Shown one piece after another: positions 52,354 to 61,558 of a stretch of 64,000 nucleotides of DNA (position 1 is the first letter of the stretch; the number at the start of each line of letters is the position of its first letter). Source of the stretch: Candidatus Melainabacteria bacterium (GTDB lineage Bacteria > Cyanobacteriota > Vampirovibrionia > Obscuribacterales > Obscuribacteraceae); assembly GCA_020853845.1 (NCBI GenBank), contig JADYYD010000122.1, forward strand, positions 1 through 64,000, in the 5' to 3' direction. Both the position numbers and the translations under genes were made by a program. The notes under the pieces were generated by a model, which ran no database searches, was not told the DNA's origin, and was given only the letters and a program-made list of their open reading frames with translations.

Positions 52354-52415
52354 GATCCTATTGATCTTATTGATCCAACCGATCCAACCGATCCAACCGA
52401 CCCAACCGATTCGAT
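52354..52415. repeat. 9-bp tandem repeat (GATCCAACC)
   Basis: About seven tandem 9-bp units: two GATCNTATT-type units, three exact GATCCAACC, one GACCCAACC and a partial end. The repeat lies in the intergenic region between the giant gene and the DUF2225 gene. The 52416-52617 stretch that follows holds no clear feature other than the promoter-proximal region of the next gene. Confidence 0.8.
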
Positions 52416-52617
52416 AAATGAGGGATGAGCGAGCAAACAGCAAAGACTATATGATAAAGAGAGACTGAAGCCCGTTTGACCAGGGTTTCTGGGTGTTTCA
52501 AGAATAAGACGCGACCGATAGTCAGACCAATAAACTACCAATAGTAGATTGAAAGCCGCAGGAGGAGGGGTTCTCTCTTCTTGCGGGTATTAATATAGAA
52601 GATGGTGGTCAGAGCCC

Positions 52618-53571
52618 ATGGACATGTTGCTAGCTGAAGTTGGAGTCAGATGCGAGCAGTGCGGAACTTCATTCGTTTCGCGCCAATTGCCGACTTTCAT
52701 TGATATAGGTTATCGGAACTCCGAATTGCGCCAGGATTATCGCGGCTATTGCCCGATGATGGAGCAGTACGCCATTATCACCTGCCCTTCGTGCGGCAGA
52801 GCCGACTGGTCCACCGAGTTTCCCGCCGCCCAGAGCACTCCGGTCTTGGCTCAAGCGACTGGCAGCGCCCACATGCAATACAGACAGGCTGCGCTTGCCA
52901 GAGAGCGCGATTCAGCCAGCATTAATTCGTACAAGGCTGCCATTTTTTATACACACGCCGCCTGGTGCGCAGACGACAGCAAAGCATTTCCGCAGGCCCG
53001 CGAGTATCGCCGCCTGGCTGTCGAATCGTATAAGCGTTCACTGAGCGACAGCACCTGCCCGCAAGAAGTGCGCGGTGAAACCGAATATCTAATCGGCGAA
53101 TTGATGCGGCGTTCCGGCGATCTCGAAGGGGCGCGCGAACACTTTCGTATGTGCATCGGGCGCTTGTCGGCGCGATTTGCGCTTATGGCTCGCAAGCTCA
53201 TGCGCCTGTGCGAGCAAGGCAGCACCGACTCAATACCATTCGAAGCAGATGCCGCACAGGAAGGCAGTTCGTCTCAGGTTTTCAAAACACCACCTCAGGC
53301 TGCTCCGGTTTCGACTCCGTCAGGTCCGCCGGCTGGCGGCCCACCAGGTTTCCAACCCGGAACCTCAGCATCCAACATGCCTTCTGCCGCACCACCATCG
53401 GTTTCCGCACAAGGCCTGCCGGCTGTCAGCCCGCCGCTTGGAAAAATGCCGCCGGGCTCCGGCCGCGATTCACCACCCAAAGGCCCACCCGGCACTGGAA
53501 AAGGCGGTCCACCAGGAAAAACAGGTGGGCCACCGACGACGCCGCCACCGGGAGGTCCACCCCTTGCCTGA
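52618..53571 (+). CDS. DUF2225 family protein with Pro/Gly-rich tail
   Basis: A 317-residue protein. The N-terminal half is DUF2225-like: two CxxC zinc pairs (VRCEQCGTSF and ITCPSCGRAD) flanking RNSELRQDYRGYCPMMEQYA, then helical repeats (AIFYTHAAWCADDSKAFPQA, EYLIGELMRRSGDLEGAREH, FRMCIGRL). The C-terminal 110 residues are Pro/Gly/Ser-rich. No signal peptide, so it is probably cytosolic. It begins a new transcription unit or resumes the operon ahead of virB3/virB4-like genes (27 nt spacing). Confidence 0.8.
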   Translation: MDMLLAEVGVRCEQCGTSFVSRQLPTFIDIGYRNSELRQDYRGYCPMMEQYAIITCPSCGRADWSTEFPAAQSTPVLAQATGSAHMQYRQAALARERDSASINSYKAAIFYTHAAWCADDSKAFPQAREYRRLAVESYKRSLSDSTCPQEVRGETEYLIGELMRRSGDLEGAREHFRMCIGRLSARFALMARKLMRLCEQGSTDSIPFEADAAQEGSSSQVFKTPPQAAPVSTPSGPPAGGPPGFQPGTSASNMPSAAPPSVSAQGLPAVSPPLGKMPPGSGRDSPPKGPPGTGKGGPPGKTGGPPTTPPPGGPPLA

Positions 53572-53597
53572 TTCCCAGTTTCTAAGGAGATAGTTCT

Positions 53598-54002
53598 TTG
53601 GGTTACGTACAACGAGTGATTATTCTCAATAAGCCGCTCAAGGTGTTCGGTTTCGAACCCCGTCAGTTGATATTGCTCGCTGTTTGGGTGATTTCAGGCT
53701 TGATTCTGGCAGGGCGCTTTCCGGGCGACTGGAAATTCCACAATTTCCCAATCGGCGTCTGGTTTTTCATCATCTGGATGTGCGGCGCCGTAGCCGTAGT
53801 TATGGGCACGCGACTGAAGCCTTTTACCTGGTGGAAAAATATCCTTACCTATCGATTGGGATTGGCGCCCAATCTTTATGTTTCTCGAACCGAACCTGCT
53901 CCGATTTACCCGGACGGGAATATAATTGAGGTTAAAAAAACTAAAGAAACCTTCTACGTTCAGGCAGAGAATGTATCCACCGACGATTTTGACGATGATT
54001 AG
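53598..54002 (+). CDS. VirB3/TrbD/PrgI-like small membrane protein
   Basis: A 134-residue protein with two helices (LILLAVWVISGLILAGRFPG, IGVWFFIIWMCGAVAVVMGT) preceded by LNKPLKVFGFEPRQ, and a hydrophilic acidic tail. Small two-helix proteins directly upstream of VirB4 are typically VirB3/TrbD/PrgI. The TTG start has AAGGAGA 7 nt before it. It lies 53 nt before the VirB4 gene. Confidence 0.7.
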   Translation: MGYVQRVIILNKPLKVFGFEPRQLILLAVWVISGLILAGRFPGDWKFHNFPIGVWFFIIWMCGAVAVVMGTRLKPFTWWKNILTYRLGLAPNLYVSRTEPAPIYPDGNIIEVKKTKETFYVQAENVSTDDFDDD

Positions 54003-54055
54003 ATAAGCGCCGCTCTGACTGGCGCTGATGCAGGAAACCCAAGACAGGAAGCTCA

Positions 54056-56890
54056 ATGGCACAAAGCTACGCCGCATCGAGAGGAAGAAAACGTCCCGGA
54101 CCCCCTGGCGGGGGCGGAGGGCGCGGTGGCGGCGGCCGAGACGGCTCAGGCGGATCGGGCACAAGGGGCCGGTCGGGCGGCTATGCCGCTGACGGCGACG
54201 ATTACAACGACGACTACCAGCCGGCCTCCAGAAGCGAGCCTGCGGGGCGGCTTCTGCGCACTACGCCGCAGCCTTCCATGCAGAATGTTTTTGCCGGCTT
54301 CTACAACTCACTGCCGGGCGCAGTGAGAGACATGTTGCCTTTCGGCAGCGAAACATCCGATAACGATCAGCACGATGATGATGGACCGCCCAAAGATGCG
54401 CGCCCCGAGTCGAGCTGGAAAGACGTTTGCTATCTCTACGCGATTCCGGGCGACGATGAGGACGAGGGGCTCGTTGTTTTGGCAGACGGCAGCCTGCGCA
54501 AATACATAAGCTGCAAAGGTATCAACGCCTTGCTTTTCGACGAAGTCGATCGAGAAGCGATGGCCAGACAATTCACCAATTTCGTCAATTCATGCGAATC
54601 CGACATTCAAGTAATCATCAAATCCCGCAACTTGCCGGTTGATGAATATCTCTCGCGCTACCAGACTTTGATCAAGACCGACAATGATTATCTGAAATGG
54701 TATGCGGACTACACAGATAAATGGTTCCGCCGGCAGCAGGACGTCAGCTTCGTTCCGCAGCGCGAATTCTACATCGCTATCAGTTATCAACCGCCGGATG
54801 CAAAAGGCACCACCGGTTGGAGCGGCAAGCGTTCTATTCAAAAGCACGAAGAATACGTCACCATCCTCGATCGCTACACGCGCACGGCATACGAGCAATT
54901 GCGCGTATCGCAATTGCGCCCGCAGATTTTGAACAGAAGACAGGTGCGCAACCTGATTTATGCCGACCTCAATCCAAGCCTTTCGGAAAGAGATCCTGAA
55001 GCGCCGCCATCGCGTCCGGATGTTTCTGAATCCTCATGCTTAGCTGGTTCTGCGCTAAAAGTATCGGACGAATCTATATGGCTCGATGGAAAATACATCG
55101 GCACGCAATATTTGGAACAACTGCCGCACGAGACATGGATGGGATGGCTCGTAGACTTGCTCACCCTGTCAGTCGAGTATCAGCTCTCGCTTTTCGTGCA
55201 TTGCTGCAATCAGGACAAAGTGCGCTCCGATTTGAAATGGAAACACCACTTCGGACGAGTCACATCCACGCAGTTGGCCAGTCCCGACCTTGAAGGGATT
55301 GAAGAAACGCGGTCGGCGGCGACAGCTATTCAAGATTTCTTGCGGTCTTCCAATAAAGCCTTCGACACCAGTTTGTACATTCGCGCTCTGGCCAACACGC
55401 CTGAGCAACTGGCGTCCAACATGGACGAAGTGCGGCGCGTTTTCAAAAACCGCGGTGCATTGTTAGATCGCGCGCAAATGCTGCAGCTCGACGCCTGGCA
55501 GTCGACTCTGGTTGTCGGAGTGGACAAACTGGCGATCATTCACCGCATCATGTCACCTGTCGTCGGAACATTTTGGCCGTTTTTCACAGCGACATGCGGA
55601 ACCCCCGACGGCGTGCCTTTCGGTTTTGCCAGCGCATCGCGAGAGCCGGTGCTCCTCAATCCGTTTTTCCGAGGGCAGGGCAAAGACGCGAACAACATGT
55701 TCGTCGTAGGAACGACAGGGGCTGGTAAATCTTTCGCCGTGTCTATGATGATCCTGCGCTTGTTGCCGCTCGGCACGCGCTTTGTGCTCATTGATAAAAC
55801 TGTCGACAAAAATGGTGCCTATCGTTTCATCACCAAATTGCTCGGTCCTGAAATGTGCGCTTATGTCGACCTCGGACCGAACTCCGGATATATTTTGAAC
55901 CCATTTGATTTGGGTCCTGAAGACAAGCCCGGCGAGCCGTCCGCGGACAAAGTCTCTACTCTTCTTTCCTTGCTCGACTTGATGCTTGCACCGGAAGGAC
56001 GAGAAGAAATGAACGTTGAAGAGAAGTCGCTTTTGGACGGCTTGATTCGCGTTGCCTACATGGACGCGCAGTTTAGAGAAACCGTGCCGACTATGTCGGA
56101 TCTGGCGCGTGTTACTGCGCAAGCCGCGGCAGACGAAGTCGATCCCCTGCAGCGCGACAGATTGCAAGCGTTTGCTCGCGGACTTTCACTCTTCACGCGC
56201 GCCGGCGCATTCGGCGGTCTTGTGGACGGATATACAAATATCGATACGGAAAAACTGTTCATCGTATTTGATACCAGAGAAGTCAACGAGCCCAGACTGG
56301 AAAGAATTGCCGTGTACATGCTCGCTGAGTTCATCAGGCGCCGCGCTGCTGAATGCAAGTTGCGCCGCATCAGATTCGCGGCGGTCATCGACGAAGCCGC
56401 CACCTTGATGCGATTCAAAGCCGGAGCCCGCCTTCTGGATGACCTTTCGAGAAGAGCTCGTCACTACGGTATGATGCTCGTTTCCATCACGCAACAATTG
56501 AAAGACTTCTTCAAACAGGCAGAGCAAGCGGACTCTGTCGTGAAGAACTCGCACATGAAGTTGATTTTAAGACAAGACGCATCCGATTTGAAAATGCTGA
56601 AAGAGGCGTTGCGACTGAGCGATGCCGAAATTGCAGCGATTGAGAATTTTTCCAAGGACGAGGAGAAGAGAAAGGATTCACAGCTCCTGCTTATCGTAGG
56701 TTCTGTGCACGGAACGATTCGTCTGGTGCCGAGTCCGATGGACTACTGGATCTGCACATCAGAACCGATCCGCGACATCCCGAGAAGAGAGGAAATGATC
56801 AAGGAGGTAAAACTCAAGAATCCCAATTTGAGCGACACCGACGCGTGCCGCCAGTCCGTGTACTATCTCGGATTGCAGCACGACGGTTGA
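54056..56890 (+). CDS. virB4: VirB4-family secretion ATPase
   Basis: A 944-residue CagE/TrbE/VirB4-type ATPase that powers type IV secretion. Walker A is GTTGAGKS (about 551-558, after NNMFVV) with LPLGTRFVLIDKTVDKNGAY downstream; Walker B is IRFAAVIDEAATLMRF (about 772-787); SITQQLKDFFKQAEQADSVV follows, as in VirB4. The N-terminal 110 residues are Gly/Arg/Asp-rich and disordered, an addition to the normal length of about 800. It is in an operon with the VirB3-like gene; no virB11 or virD4 follows. Confidence 0.9.
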   Translation: MAQSYAASRGRKRPGPPGGGGGRGGGGRDGSGGSGTRGRSGGYAADGDDYNDDYQPASRSEPAGRLLRTTPQPSMQNVFAGFYNSLPGAVRDMLPFGSETSDNDQHDDDGPPKDARPESSWKDVCYLYAIPGDDEDEGLVVLADGSLRKYISCKGINALLFDEVDREAMARQFTNFVNSCESDIQVIIKSRNLPVDEYLSRYQTLIKTDNDYLKWYADYTDKWFRRQQDVSFVPQREFYIAISYQPPDAKGTTGWSGKRSIQKHEEYVTILDRYTRTAYEQLRVSQLRPQILNRRQVRNLIYADLNPSLSERDPEAPPSRPDVSESSCLAGSALKVSDESIWLDGKYIGTQYLEQLPHETWMGWLVDLLTLSVEYQLSLFVHCCNQDKVRSDLKWKHHFGRVTSTQLASPDLEGIEETRSAATAIQDFLRSSNKAFDTSLYIRALANTPEQLASNMDEVRRVFKNRGALLDRAQMLQLDAWQSTLVVGVDKLAIIHRIMSPVVGTFWPFFTATCGTPDGVPFGFASASREPVLLNPFFRGQGKDANNMFVVGTTGAGKSFAVSMMILRLLPLGTRFVLIDKTVDKNGAYRFITKLLGPEMCAYVDLGPNSGYILNPFDLGPEDKPGEPSADKVSTLLSLLDLMLAPEGREEMNVEEKSLLDGLIRVAYMDAQFRETVPTMSDLARVTAQAAADEVDPLQRDRLQAFARGLSLFTRAGAFGGLVDGYTNIDTEKLFIVFDTREVNEPRLERIAVYMLAEFIRRRAAECKLRRIRFAAVIDEAATLMRFKAGARLLDDLSRRARHYGMMLVSITQQLKDFFKQAEQADSVVKNSHMKLILRQDASDLKMLKEALRLSDAEIAAIENFSKDEEKRKDSQLLLIVGSVHGTIRLVPSPMDYWICTSEPIRDIPRREEMIKEVKLKNPNLSDTDACRQSVYYLGLQHDG

Positions 56891-56966
56891 AGCCGGAGAC
56901 TGGCACGGGTTCTTCTTTCGACCACTTTTAGAACTCGACGTCATTCGGCATGTGGAAAGGAACTGA

Positions 56967-57362
56967 ATGGAGAAGCTCTTTCGTCCGAACAAAATATTCG
57001 TTGTCTTCTGCCTGCTTCTGATCTTCGTCTGGCTGGGGCTGCAATACGTCTCCAACATTCGCATAACGGAAGCGGCAACGGCTGAAGCTCAGGAGGTCTT
57101 CGACTGGAGCTGGCCGGGACAGGTATCTTCGAAAGCGGAGATAACCAATGTCTCGGTGCTCAACAGATCGGATAACGAAGCAAAAGTGAGAGTCAAGGCA
57201 AAGCAGACGCTGACTAAATTGGCCGACTCTCCAGGCGCCCTGGACAAAGATGGCAGTTCCAAAGCCGCAATCGACGGCCCGTCCACAAGTGACACCGCCT
57301 GCGTGTTGACGCTCTATCGCTCTGACCGTAACTGGGTCCTCGGAAAAGTGGAGTTTGACTAA
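56967..57362 (+). CDS. bitopic membrane protein of the T4SS-like locus
   Basis: A 131-residue protein with one N-terminal helix (IFVVFCLLLIFVWLGLQYVS) and a small soluble extracytoplasmic domain (AEITNVSVLNRSDNEAKVRV, CVLTLYRSDRNWVLGKVEFD). AAAGGAA precedes the ATG. It overlaps the next gene by one base (TAATG). The layout resembles a short VirB8-type or NTF2-fold protein; no family is proven. Confidence 0.6.
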   Translation: MEKLFRPNKIFVVFCLLLIFVWLGLQYVSNIRITEAATAEAQEVFDWSWPGQVSSKAEITNVSVLNRSDNEAKVRVKAKQTLTKLADSPGALDKDGSSKAAIDGPSTSDTACVLTLYRSDRNWVLGKVEFD

Positions 57363-57958
57363 TGTATTGGAGAATTAGAAGAGTCAGTCCTGAACAAGTG
57401 GTGAAGACTTACGGAGTGCACGCATTTCTGGCCGTCAGCCTGCTGGTCAATGCCTTTTTGCTCATCACCCGACCCAATCCGCAAAAGCAAGTGTCAGGCG
57501 AGTTGAAGACGAACCTCGATGTTTTCGCCCGCAATGTCACGCAGCATATTTTGGATACCAGCTTCATCAGCTATGAAAATTCGACGCGCGCTTTGCTGCC
57601 TACCGGCAATGTGCCCGGAGAGCTTGCACCTCCCGTGGTGGCGCTGCTCAAATCGCGCGAGCAATTGCCGAAGACGCTCGAAGATTTGAGAGCGACGGCA
57701 AGAACGCTTGAATCACAGCGCCAGGTGTCGGCTGTGCGCATCGACTCGGTCAATCAGGGCGAGCCTGATGATAAGAGTCTTGTGCCGCTCGATGTGACCG
57801 GCGTTGTCGCCATTCACTCCGCCGATGAATCAGTCTCCGGCAATCCGGTGCCTTTCCGCTTTGTCTTCAAAGTAGGTATGGCTGCCAATCCGCAGAATCC
57901 GGAGCAAAAGCGTCCTATTGTTGTCGATTTCAGAGACATGTCTTCCGGCAACAGGTAA
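57362..57958 (+). CDS. TraE/VirB8-like membrane protein
   Basis: A 198-residue protein beginning MYWRIRRVSPEQVVKTYGVH, then one membrane helix (AFLAVSLLVNAFLLITRPNP) and a soluble domain (TQHILDTSFISYENSTRALL, VPLDVTGVVAIHSADESVSG, FRFVFKVGMAANPQ). An N-terminal short cytoplasmic part, one span and a strand-rich periplasmic domain is the layout of TraE/VirB8/TrbF. It is the last gene of the secretion-like locus and is convergent with the DeoR gene. Confidence 0.6.
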   Translation: MYWRIRRVSPEQVVKTYGVHAFLAVSLLVNAFLLITRPNPQKQVSGELKTNLDVFARNVTQHILDTSFISYENSTRALLPTGNVPGELAPPVVALLKSREQLPKTLEDLRATARTLESQRQVSAVRIDSVNQGEPDDKSLVPLDVTGVVAIHSADESVSGNPVPFRFVFKVGMAANPQNPEQKRPIVVDFRDMSSGNR

Positions 57959-57973
57959 GGAAGGTTCGAAATT

Positions 57974-58729
57974 CTAGGCAATGAGAATCGATGCACCGCT
58001 CTTGCGGAAAGCCTCGATGTGCTTTTCGTCGACTGAAGAATCAGTGACGATGGTGCCCACGGCATCGATGTCTGCCACCTTATATGGTGACACGCGATTG
58101 AATTTTTGACCTTCGGCCAGAACATAAGACTCCGCCGAACGTTCGATCATTGCTCGTTTTACAAGGGAATCGTCATAACTGGAAACGGTGGCTCCATATT
58201 GAATATCCAGGCATTCCGTGCTGATCAAGCAGAGATCCGCCTGGATGCTGGAAATTTCTTTTACAGTCTCAGGTCCGAAAGTGAGCAGAAGATCCGGCAC
58301 GACATGACCGCCCAGAACCCGCACGTCCAGCCGTGGAAGCTCGGACAGGCGCATGGCGGTCGGCAGGCAATTGGTTATAAAAGTCGCGACAAGATCCGGC
58401 TTCAAATGAGCTGCTACTTGCGCGGTTGTCGTTCCACCGTCGATGAAAATCACCTGCCTGTCTTTTACAAATGAGGCGGCGCGGCGCGCGATAGTGTTTT
58501 TCTCGGCAGGAGATTGCTGTTCGCGCTTGGAAAATTGGAAAGTCACCTTGCCGACCGGCAAAGCTCCTCCATGGACGCGTTTCAACAGTCCTGCCTCGGC
58601 CAGGTCCTTCAAGTCGCGCCTGATTGTGTCTTCCGAGACTTTCAGGTCGTTGACCAGCTCCTGCGAAAGGACCCGCCCCTTCTGATTGAGGGCTTCGAGA
58701 ATACGGTTTTTTCTTTCGTCGTTGAGCAT
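57974..58729 (-). CDS. DeoR-family transcriptional regulator
   Basis: A 251-residue repressor-type regulator. The N-terminal HTH (RKNRILEALNQKGRVLSQEL, VSEDTIRRDLKDLAEAGLLK, RVHGGALP) and the C-terminal sugar-phosphate-binding DeoRC domain (IFIDGGTTTAQVAAHL, DLCLISTECLDIQYGATV, DEKHIEAFRKSGASILIA) are complete. It is divergent from a HAD phosphatase, a common partner of sugar-phosphate regulators. Confidence 0.92.
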   Translation of the reverse strand: MLNDERKNRILEALNQKGRVLSQELVNDLKVSEDTIRRDLKDLAEAGLLKRVHGGALPVGKVTFQFSKREQQSPAEKNTIARRAASFVKDRQVIFIDGGTTTAQVAAHLKPDLVATFITNCLPTAMRLSELPRLDVRVLGGHVVPDLLLTFGPETVKEISSIQADLCLISTECLDIQYGATVSSYDDSLVKRAMIERSAESYVLAEGQKFNRVSPYKVADIDAVGTIVTDSSVDEKHIEAFRKSGASILIA

Positions 58730-58844
58730 TTAAGTTACAGTGCCGCAATTTCTATTAGTATAGGGTTGTCAGATGCGGGTTTGTGCGTGTATCATCTGGA
58801 GTGTGCTGGTTTTTGCTGGTATTTGCAGTATTATAGGTGGTCTT

Positions 58845-59750
58845 ATGTTCCAAATCCAAGCCTCTGGTTCAACCGGTAAGATTTCAGGCAAAAAAGCCGC
58901 ACATAGACGCAACTTCGGTAAATCGAAAGGCGACGCAAAGCAAAAATCAACAATATATAGATTGGCGGCGATTGATCTGGACGGCACCTTGCTCAATCCG
59001 GAGCGCCGCATTTCAGAGGAAAACAAGGCGGCAGTGGCAAAACTGCGCGCCAACAATATCGAAGTAGTGCTGGCTTCCGGTCGCAAGCACGAAGACATCT
59101 ATAGATTTCACCAGGAGCTCGAGCTGGAAAGTCCGATCTTGTCCTGCCACGGCGCTCTGGTTAAGGATCCGAATACCGGCGAAGTGATAAGCAACCGCCT
59201 TATTAATCAGGATCTTGTGCTGCATTTAGTCCGCGAAGCAATCGCAAGCGAGTTGTCCTGGGTCGTTTATGATGACCGCGGCGTGCATCTTTGCCGTTCA
59301 GAATATTGGCTCTCCGAGTACGTAAGAAGAACCTGCTTCGATCGCCCGAATATCTGCGAGTCGATTGAAGAGTATGTTTTCACTCATTCAGAAAAGGTCA
59401 ACTGGATGGGAGACGAGGAAGCGATTCGCACGCAGTTTCGCCGCATGAAAGACCTTTTCGAAGGAAAGTTGACGACCGTCATTACTGATCCGGATCATCT
59501 GGAATTCACGTTGCACGGCGCAGACAAGGCTTCAGGGCTGCAAGATCTCACGCAGCGCCTGGGCATCAAACAAGAAGAAGTGCTCGCTTTCGGCGACAGC
59601 AATAATGACGTGACGATGCTTGCCTGGGCGGGATTAGGCGTGGCAATGAGTCACGGCACGACTCAAGCTCGGCTTGCCGCCAAGATGATTTCTGCACCAG
59701 GTGAAGAAGGGTCCAGCTTGGCTCGCGCTGTAGACTCGATCTTGTCTTAG
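58845..59750 (+). CDS. HAD-superfamily (Cof-type) phosphatase
   Basis: A 301-residue Cof/YidA-type HAD hydrolase. Motif I LAAIDLDGTLLNPERRIS, motif II VVLASGRKHEDIYR and motif IV EVLAFGDSNNDVTMLAWAG are intact. The 40-residue basic lead before motif I is unusual. ATG 58845 has AGGTGG 4 nt upstream; a start at 58773 would add a hydrophobic N-terminal helix (IIWSVLVFAGICSIIGGL), which could make it membrane-bound. It probably dephosphorylates a sugar phosphate. Confidence 0.85.
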   Translation: MFQIQASGSTGKISGKKAAHRRNFGKSKGDAKQKSTIYRLAAIDLDGTLLNPERRISEENKAAVAKLRANNIEVVLASGRKHEDIYRFHQELELESPILSCHGALVKDPNTGEVISNRLINQDLVLHLVREAIASELSWVVYDDRGVHLCRSEYWLSEYVRRTCFDRPNICESIEEYVFTHSEKVNWMGDEEAIRTQFRRMKDLFEGKLTTVITDPDHLEFTLHGADKASGLQDLTQRLGIKQEEVLAFGDSNNDVTMLAWAGLGVAMSHGTTQARLAAKMISAPGEEGSSLARAVDSILS

Positions 59751-59801
59751 TTTTCTAGTTTTTCCAGTTTTTCAGTCGGTTAGTCGATTGGTGACTCGCA
59801 A

Positions 59802-60593
59802 CTAATATCTCGGATAAACCGGATTGCGTCTCAGCTCTTGCGGCATGCGGCGGTTGTGGTGAAACTGGCGCTGCTCGCACGGACTGCATCCGCGTGGTTC
59901 TTGTTGATGATAGTCATAGTCGGGACGGTAAGGCAGGGGTCGATAGTATCTGCCTTGATCGACATCGCCATTGAATTGGTAGAAGTCGCGCTGAAAATTC
60001 GGTCTTCTGCCGTTCAGAAAAATATTCAATTCGCCGTAGTTGTTGATCGTGCCTGGGAAATCCATCGCAGGCGGTGGATAGTCTCGGTAGTCGGGTCTGA
60101 CGATATCTCTTTCCGGCGGGCAGGGCGGCCTTCTGGGCGGCTCTGGCATCGGCTCTGGAAGTGGCTCCGGACGCGGCTCGACGCGGACAGGAGGCTCTGG
60201 TGTGACGGGAGGCTCTGCTTGTTTCAGACCTGGAATTCTCAAACTCCAGTCTTCCTTTATGAAGTCTCTGTTGCACTCTAAGGATTTGTAGCGGTCACGG
60301 TTGGCTTCAACAATGGCGTCCTGCATCGATTGAAGCGAGTCTTTGCTGACCGGCGCGCCTGCTCCTCTGAGCGCACGCTCGGCGATTGTCGAAAGGCTGT
60401 CGCCCCATTTGACCCTGTATTCGCCGTTTTCATTAATGTCCAGTGGTTTCGATCTCTGCACTTGCGAGTCGGCTGCCCATTGCTGAGCGCGAGGAGTGGA
60501 GAGTTCGTAGTCCGGTTTGAAATTGCATTCTGCCGAAGTTTGTGGACAGGCTTGTTGCTCTGAAGATCGCCAGGCGCCGTTTTCTGTACTCAT
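59802..60593 (-). CDS. LysM-domain protein with Pro/Arg-rich C-terminus
   Basis: A 263-residue protein with a LysM module at about 59-122 (YRVKWGDSLSTIAERALRGA, LQSMQDAIVEANRDRY, DWSLRIPG), a peptidoglycan-binding domain. The rest is Pro/Arg/Tyr-rich (PEPLPEPMPEPPRRPPCPPE, YYRPLPYRPDYDYHQQ). No signal peptide is visible at the N-terminus, so how it reaches the wall is unclear. It is divergent from the riboflavin genes. Confidence 0.75.
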   Translation of the reverse strand: MSTENGAWRSSEQQACPQTSAECNFKPDYELSTPRAQQWAADSQVQRSKPLDINENGEYRVKWGDSLSTIAERALRGAGAPVSKDSLQSMQDAIVEANRDRYKSLECNRDFIKEDWSLRIPGLKQAEPPVTPEPPVRVEPRPEPLPEPMPEPPRRPPCPPERDIVRPDYRDYPPPAMDFPGTINNYGELNIFLNGRRPNFQRDFYQFNGDVDQGRYYRPLPYRPDYDYHQQEPRGCSPCEQRQFHHNRRMPQELRRNPVYPRY

Positions 60594-60842
60594 TTCATGT
60601 CCCTTAATTCAGCTCCTGGACGGGAAGTCCAGTGGCTTAAGGATAGGTTGCGAGAGGGATGGACTTGCGTCCGCTTGTCGGTATTAAATAGCCGGGCGGC
60701 AAATTTGCATATGGTGATTTTCCCCCTCCTGCGCCCGCTCGTTACGCTTCGACACATTCGCCTTTACGTGAAAGGTCCATGGGACGGACAATTTCCCAGT
60801 TGCCAGCAAGGCGACTGCATCCAATCGCAGCGAGGATTTTTT

Positions 60843-61508
60843 GTGTTCTCCGGAATAGTTGAAGAAGTCGGTCAAATCATGGAGATAACTCAGACGACGG
60901 ATGGTTGCCGCCTGACTATCGGCGCAAAGAAGGTCGTGAACCCTGTCAATTTGGGTGATTCGATTTCAGTGGACGGCATTTGTCTTACTGTCGTCAGTTT
61001 CGACTCCGGTTCGTTCTCAGTAGAAGCTGTACTGGAAACCATGCGTCGCACAAAGTTGGGCGAGAAAAAGGTCGGCGACGCAGTCAATCTGGAACGCGCA
61101 GTAACTCTCAACGACCGACTGGGCGGGCATTTGGTCACCGGTCATATCGATGCTGTCGCTGCGGTTTCTAAAGTAGAAGAAGATGGTTTTTCAAAACTGA
61201 TCACATTCGAGTTACCAGGCGAGCTGGCACCATATTTTGTCCCTAAGGGATCGGTGGCGGTTGATGGCGTATCGCTTACTGTCGTTGACTGCCCGATACC
61301 CAAAGAAGGCGAAAACCTGCATTTTAGTGTGGCTCTCATTCCTCATACACTTGATGCAACAACATTTAAGTCTCTTAAGCCTGGATCGAAGGTAAACATC
61401 GAAACCGATGTAGTCGCGCGCTACGTGGCGAGATGGCTCGAGCCGCATCTGGACGAGAAACTTAAGAAAGTGGCGGCGAAGATATCTTCCGGCGCCTCTA
61501 ACGGATAG
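60843..61508 (+). CDS. ribE: riboflavin synthase
   Basis: A 221-residue two-domain lumazine-binding enzyme converting two 6,7-dimethyl-8-ribityllumazine molecules to riboflavin. The N-terminus FSGIVEEVGQIMEI and internal VSVDGICLTVVSF-like repeat segments (DSISVDGICLTVVS and GSVAVDGVSLTVVD), plus GHLVTGHIDAVAAV, are typical. GTG 60843 has CGAGGA upstream and matches the family N-terminus; the longer open frame from 60597 adds 82 non-homologous residues and is rejected. No convincing FMN riboswitch is seen upstream. Confidence 0.93.
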   Translation: MFSGIVEEVGQIMEITQTTDGCRLTIGAKKVVNPVNLGDSISVDGICLTVVSFDSGSFSVEAVLETMRRTKLGEKKVGDAVNLERAVTLNDRLGGHLVTGHIDAVAAVSKVEEDGFSKLITFELPGELAPYFVPKGSVAVDGVSLTVVDCPIPKEGENLHFSVALIPHTLDATTFKSLKPGSKVNIETDVVARYVARWLEPHLDEKLKKVAAKISSGASNG

Positions 61509-61558
61509 ACTTTGGGTTGGGCTTGAAAACGGTAACCGGGCGACATGAGGCGACGATA

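Noticed and set aside
60597-60842. 82-codon N-terminal extension of ribE
   Set aside because: The family N-terminus begins at the GTG at 60843 with its own ribosome binding site; the upstream part has no similarity to riboflavin synthases.
60594-60842. FMN riboswitch upstream of ribE
   Set aside because: I could not find the conserved RFN stem sequences; a covariance search would be needed to settle this.
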